Assembly: GCA_013420905.1 (NCBI GenBank)
Contig: JAAXNY010000010.1
Span: 310,001-374,000 of the forward strand
Source of the DNA: Collybia mongolica
Taxonomy: Eukaryota > Basidiomycota > Agaricomycetes > Agaricales > Clitocybaceae
DNA: 64,000 nucleotides
Reading direction: 5' to 3'
The translations under genes and the position numbers were made by a program. The notes below the pieces were generated by a model, which was not told where the DNA came from, searched no databases, and saw nothing but the letters and a program-made list of their open reading frames with translations. Within the stretch, counting starts at the first letter, position 1. Each line of letters starts with the position of its first letter. This document shows positions 59,083 to 64,000 of this stretch, piece by piece.

Positions 59083-59331
59083 AAGGGGGCCCTGATGGTC
59101 CATATGGGGCGTGAGCTCCTCAGCCATAATTATCCACCCTTGCTCCATGGCAACAAAGACGTCGCCCTCGGCATCTTCAAGGAGATCAGAAAACGAAGGG
59201 ATGGGCTGGTCCACATAGACCATTGCGGGGGAATGGCCCTCAGCTGGTAAAATTGCAGTGGAAAGCAAAAGGGACAGTGCAGAAGGCGAGTGCAGAGCAC
59301 AAGCCATGGCAGAAGTGGAAGTGGAAGACAT

Positions 59332-59782
59332 ATTTGTTTAAAGGAGTTGGAGCGTTTGAGCGATACAAATAGCAAAGAAATTTAGAAATGGGCTGTAAAG
59401 TCCAAATTGTCTAAAACTTAGCAAAAGCGAGAGCTTTTTAAAATGCACAACCCTGCATTGCGAAGCTCTAAAAAACAAGCAGGAGCACCGATCTCTTGCT
59501 GAAGTGTCAGAAACATAACAAGAGAAATGCTCAGATGACTGAAATATCTGTAAAGCAATGCCCGAATGTCAAGTACTCTCTCAGGAGATGTATATAACTG
59601 TCACAATCCTGATGGAAAGTAGACCTCTGGGCTCAATCCTGACATCGCGCACCTACCTGTCTAAAAGCGGGAACCATTGTGACCTTGTACTGAATGATTA
59701 GACACATGCAGACCCAAAGTATTGGATTAACATGCCAGCAAAGAGAGACTGAGGACAGTCTACATTTGTGGTGTGGGGGAGA
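59332..59782 (-). promoter_or_regulatory. Upstream region of antisense gene 2 and polypurine tract of element E
   Basis: On the minus strand, TATA-like GTTATATA is at 59598-59591 and an AT-rich ATTTTAAAAAG at about 59446-59436. On the plus strand, GTGGTGTGGGGGAGA (59768-59782) is the purine tract that directly precedes the 3' LTR. No other gene is seen. Confidence 0.45.
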
Positions 59783-59993
59783 TGATAGGGCCTGAAATTG
59801 TTTGCACTTATAAAGTCAACAAGTAAGGCTATTAGTATCATTTCTGATAACCAAGTAAACGGTAATAAAGGATTAGAGTCAAGCTCCAAGATGGCTAATC
59901 AGAGTGAACTAGTCTAATGGATAATACACTATCAGTACAGAGGACTATGAGTACGGTCTATTATTAGTCCTATTCACCATGCCTGGTTACAAC
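59783..59993 (+). repeat. 3' LTR of element E, cut by B3
   Basis: The first 211 bases of the LTR (TGATAGGGCC...GGTTACAAC) are present, with about 4 differences from the 5' LTR. From 59994 the sequence is B3. Confidence 0.85.
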
Positions 59994-62900
59994 TTGAGGT
60001 AGAGGGCCATTACTGGCAGATATGAGTCCTTATGTTTTTTTTTTGATTAACTTTTCTTTATATTTCTAGAAACAGGTTGTTGCAATAGAACTAGCTATCC
60101 TGAATCTCTTCAACTTTATATTACTTTTTTTTGTTGATAAGTTTGGTTCTGGAACACTTGTCAGGCATTGTCCTAGAACTAGATTGTAGGGTACAGGGAG
60201 TAGCTTGACAACATGGAAGGCCTGATGGATACACAACAAGAAGATGTAATATGACCACACATTTGAGCTTGCCAAATACTTGTTGCACTTCTGTAAGGGG
60301 TCATGTTGCCAAGAGGCTCAGACAGGGAGCAGTATACACAGTATGAATAACCATGCAGGGAAGGGATGAGCATAGAGCACTAGAGGCTTGACTATGAGTA
60401 GAGAACACAGCCCAAGTCTATTGCAAAGGTGCCCTTCCATGAAGAGGAAGGGGCACCTTATATACAGTACATTGTACCTATGTCTCAAATAACAACAGAA
60501 TCTGATATCAGTAACTCTACTGATGTAACAATACATCTGTGATATGTTAGTCCAGAGTAAACTACTATCTGTCAAGGGGTTAAAGCAGTGTGTGTCAGAA
60601 TAATAGATATAACAGTGAGGCTATGCAAGCTGTGCAATAGTGATTCTGATGGCTAGATGTGGACAAACAAGTGATCCCCTTACAACTTCACCCATATCCA
60701 TGGTTATGCCAATAGAAGTTGGTGTTTATAGATCCTATACAAATATCCACCAATAAAAGGTAACAATATATATCTAGGCATTTTCCTTAAAAACAAGTCA
60801 GCTGGTAAAGTGGGGACTCAGACTCTCAGAGATGGACTATGTGAAAAAATTAACAAACTTGGAAATGTAGATCCATAATTGTATATTCCAAATATACAAC
60901 CAACTCAGTAGCTTCTCTGGGGACTTTATGCTGAGCTATATGGGCCACACAGACCACACAGACAAATGCAGATGTCTACAGTCTGAGCTCAGACCCTGTT
61001 TGGCAGGGAGCCCTGCTTAATTGGCAGTCTGCATCTGAGCCAAGTCAAAGCTAAGTCCATAAATCCACACTGTTAGTTGGATGCTCAGACCCAGTTTGGA
61101 ACAACTCCTCATGAAGTCCATGCAGACTGTCCAGATTGCTTACTTAATCATAGTTACCATTGCTTATTTGATGCACAAAATTGCAATATTTTGGAGAGTC
61201 AAATACAAGGCCTCAAGGTTACATGTCATGTGCATAAAGCATGCAGATTAACCATTTGGTAAGTCCAAGGTGCTTGTTTTTATAATGACCCCTGCTGCCT
61301 ACTCTTGGCCATTACTGGCAATGGCTGAATATTGTTGATAGGTACTACATCACCTGTCAGCCTTGTTGTCAACCTCCACCACTACATTCCCAGCTGCCCC
61401 ACCCATCACCTCCCTGCCATATGATTGTGCACATGGACATGGATGGTGCAGTGGTGTATTCCATATGGTAGAACCATCACCTGGTGGCTGGGTGTGCACC
61501 CCTGGATGTGCTGTCTAGACCAAGTAGTGCCAATCACCCCTGTGCCCAAACCAGATGTGTGTAAGGTGAGTGCATATGTGCCTCACATCTAGTTGCTCAG
61601 ATATACCTTGTTCTATTGTATATGCACCTATATGCTGCTGTATACCTTGAGACTACCTTGGTGTAATTCTATCTACCTTGTGATATGTTCTTATTCCTTT
61701 TACAAATATTAGTTTACTTCTTACTAATACTTTACCCCTGTACTATTTGCACAGCTCTAGTAGGCTGATATAGACTTCTAGTACACCCACAGTATTTATC
61801 CAATGTACCTATTTATAGATTGGACTACCCAATTGTGAAACTTAAACTAATTGTTTAAATTTCAAGACAATTAATAAACAAAGAATATACCAAATAGTTA
61901 AATCACCAAGGAAGTAATATTGATCCAAATGCCTACTTGGGTGGAGTGGGCCAACACACTGTGTGGCTCCATTCCACATTCAGGAAATTGTAAATGAGTA
62001 GAAACAATGTAGATGATAGTTTATAGAGGTCATGTGACCATGAGAAAATGTTACCAAGTAAACAAGCAATACCTGTGCACAAAACCCAATGCCATAGCTT
62101 GCTGGGTTATGGAGAAAACACAAAAACTATCAGAACTAACTTTTCCCAGGATCATGGACATTCAGATTGTTGTCATGTATTTGGTATACTTATATGGTGG
62201 AATAGATCATGTGACATGTGCCAATAAATAGAGAAATCAATCTAATTTGTATTGCAGGTAAATATATTAGTAGTTGTTGATTATTCCAATGTTTAGTGTA
62301 ATTTTCCACAAGGGTCATGTTTGATAAGGGTCATTGTTATAAGATGTTTGTTCACCCCTGACATAACACACAGACCCCCAAAACTAGCTGAATCTGGACA
62401 TTTCTAAAATTTCACTCGAAATGGACTGTGGGAAAAATATGCTCAACAAGGAAATTGTAGAGCCATGTTTGTACATTCCAAACATATAAAAACAAAGTTA
62501 ATAGCTTTACTGGTTATGGAGAAAAACACAAAATAAATTTTGAAACACAACACTCTGAAATATTAGATATGCATAATTTTGATGGCATCATCAAAGGCAT
62601 TATGTAAGCATCCCAAATACATGCAAATTATGTCACAACACTTTGTATTTGTGGAGAAATGCTGTAAAAAGCTATAAGAGAAGAAAAATCCCATTATGGA
62701 AATATTTTCCCACAGTGTTAAAATATGAATCAATGAATCAATCAATCAATCAACTTTTTGCCTGAAAACTGGGTTGATAAAGAACTCGTAATCAATCAAT
62801 CAATCAATCAATTTTTTGCCCGAAACCTGGGTTGATAAAGAATAATAATAATAGAAACAAGTTCCTATAGTATTGAAATGTATACCAACCATTCAACATT

Positions 62901-64000
62901 TAACATTTTATTTCTAGCCTTGTATCCTGGGTTAATCAAAAACTTATCAGATATGCTAAAAATAGAAATATCATCATCAAAGACAAAGTTCAAACAAATG
63001 TACATATGTCTGTTAAGTGTTTTTTGTTGTATTATCACATACTATATTTAACCATACTTATATAGCTAGCCATTGTCAAGATATTGAGCATTATAGATTC
63101 CAGGAGCATCCACATTGACTTGTTTGGCTATGCTTATGGCCAAGTAATATATAAATGTGATATTAAAATAGATATAATAAGAGATTATAATCAAATTTGG
63201 AAAGGCAAACAAATATAAATATACATTTCCTGGTGTACCCCCTCCATAGGTCTAGGGGTAGTAGCAGTTTCAATTGTTTCTGTTAGCCTTGTATTTGCTG
63301 AGATATGCATCATCTATATTGTGGGAATTTCATTAATATTGTTTGTTTGGCCAGATGTTGGCAAAGTAATATACAGATCATATTCATTTGTAATATGTAG
63401 TAAAAAGGTTGTTGTTGATAATGAGATTTGGAAGGGTACAAACAACTACAAACACATATAAATAAACACATCATGTATTCCTTTACAATGTCTAGTAGTA
63501 GCATGTCCATCAGCTTTGTATTTGCTGAGATAAGTATCATCTATATTGTGGGAATTTCTTTGATATTATTGTTTGTTTGGCCAGATGTGATGAAGTGATA
63601 TACAGACAGTGTTCATTTGTAATATGTAGCAAGAAAATTGTTGTTGATGAGGTTTATAAAAATAAATACAAATACAAACACTTACAAACATATACATGAG
63701 GTACTACTTCACCATATCTAACACTAGCAATTTAAATTATATCCATAGGCCTTGTTGTTGTTGAGATATGCAATGATTTATATTGTGGGAACTTTGATGG
63801 TATTGTTTGTTTGGCTAGCTGTGGCAAAGTCATATGCAAACTTGATATTCATTTGTAACATGCTTGTAGTGAGAGAGCTGCTTTTGATCATGATGTTTGA
63901 AGGTGAACAAACAGATACAAATACATACAAATATACCAATTGGGTAGCCCTTCACCATATCTAGTGATAGCAATTTAAATTGCATCCATAGGTCTTGTCA
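59994..64000 (+). mobile_element. B3: third B unit, running off the right edge
   Basis: It begins TTGAGGTAGAGGGCC, then AGTCCTTATGTTTTTTTTTG. It is the reverse complement of B1 with very few differences over the 4 kb present (63752-63964 and 60318-60575 give exactly the same chance frames as 23982-23770 and 27425-27168). It contains the R repeat at 61934-62791 and the tandem array from about 63060. The hairpin would lie just beyond the window. Confidence 0.75.
61934..62791 (+). repeat. R repeat inside B3, with a duplicated end
   Basis: Starts ACTTGGGTGGAGTGGGCC. After AAAGAACTCGTAA a second copy of the end follows (ATCAATCA tract, GCCCGAAACCTGGGTTGATA, to about 62842), the mirror of 24886-24942 in B1. 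Confidence 0.78.

Larger units (their letters stand above)
50468..59331 (-). pseudogene. Antisense gene 2 of element E: multi-exon protein with a Cys-rich zinc-binding-like block, split by G2
   Basis: It starts at ATG 59331 (MSSTSTSAMACALHSPS). The first exon runs to 59083, is broken by G2 at its AAGGG target, and resumes at 52180 to a donor at 52132. Further pieces on the minus strand, joined by 50-60 nt GT-AG introns: 52072 to about 51894, about 51830-51660, about 51582-51526, about 51466-51402, about 51340-51076, about 51028-50853 and about 50793-50468. The fifth-from-last junctions are clear (PLKWKRNTG, SDMSHAQG, SSGQPPVKVEV). The Cys block is CTMCATCGDIKC, then KPCVECATAKKGKC, near 51010-50930. 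The tail is acidic and Ser-rich (DDSSLSSASSSSAPDS). One junction near 51890 did not keep frame, so the model is partial. Family unknown; DNA or RNA binding is plausible from the Cys block only. Confidence 0.6.
41012..59993 (+). mobile_element. E: large LTR retrotransposon with antisense internal genes, carrying nested T3 and G2
   Basis: The 5' LTR is at 41012-42224. A purine tract (GTGGTGTGGGGGAGA, 59768-59782) is followed at 59783 by the first 211 bases of a second LTR in the same orientation, differing from the 5' LTR at only about 4 positions. This pairs them as the two ends of one element. Between them are gag, protease, RT and RNase H on the plus strand, then two intron-containing genes on the minus strand. 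Nested insertions are T3 (1600 bp) and G2 (6.9 kb). Without them E is about 10.5 kb plus the missing end of the 3' LTR. No integrase is recognisable. Confidence 0.78.

Noticed and set aside
59053..59331. A stand-alone 92-codon gene next to the G2 3' LTR
   Set aside because: Its last codons lie in the LTR of G2; it is the first exon of antisense gene 2, cut by G2.
1..64000. CRISPR arrays, rRNA or tRNA genes, bacterial-type operons
   Set aside because: None seen; gene structure is eukaryotic and the repeats are transposons. A full tRNA scan was not possible by eye.

Overview
The window looks like chromosomal DNA of a filamentous basidiomycete, probably an Agaricomycete. Reasons: genes split by many 46-65 nt introns, basidiomycete-type gene families (DUF4139 paralogs, isoprenylcysteine methyltransferase paralogs), Ty3/gypsy elements with chromodomains, and strong CpG loss in the repeats. 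It has two halves that differ in composition.

Positions 1-15.65 kb are a CpG-rich gene island. It holds three DUF4139-family genes (the tail of one at the left edge, then a divergent pair at 3.1-7.7 kb sharing a 550-bp promoter), a LINE gag-like open frame, a small coiled-coil protein gene, a ten-exon DmpA-type (S58) aminopeptidase gene, and two tandem isoprenylcysteine methyltransferase genes, the first with a 1-nt frameshift. Exon junctions were worked out by comparing paralogs and keeping frame. In both DUF4139 genes and in the methyltransferase pair the exon plan is conserved.

Positions 15.65-64 kb are a transposon-on-transposon region. From left to right: a LINE reverse transcriptase relic; rearranged LTR fragments with an intact Tc1/mariner element (T1); a head-to-head pair of large non-coding units (B1, B2; 23.3-34.3 kb) with a second, broken Tc1 element (T2); a gag relic; a decayed Ty3 chromovirus (G1); a large LTR retrotransposon (E) with a decayed gag-pol, a third Tc1 element (T3), two antisense intron-containing genes where integrase would be expected, and a 3' LTR; a nearly intact second chromovirus (G2) inserted in one of those antisense genes with a 5-bp target duplication; and a third B copy (B3) running off the right edge in inverted orientation to B1.

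The most unusual items are: the antisense, intron-bearing cargo of element E between RNase H and the polypurine tract; an extra sense ORF with two zinc knuckles in the G chromoviruses together with a Tf1-like self-priming signal; the inverted B pair, with a long hairpin that shows a compensatory base-pair change between copies; and Tc1 elements whose terminal repeats carry the end motif in inverted, not direct, orientation. All calls come from reading the sequence; no database search or alignment program was run.
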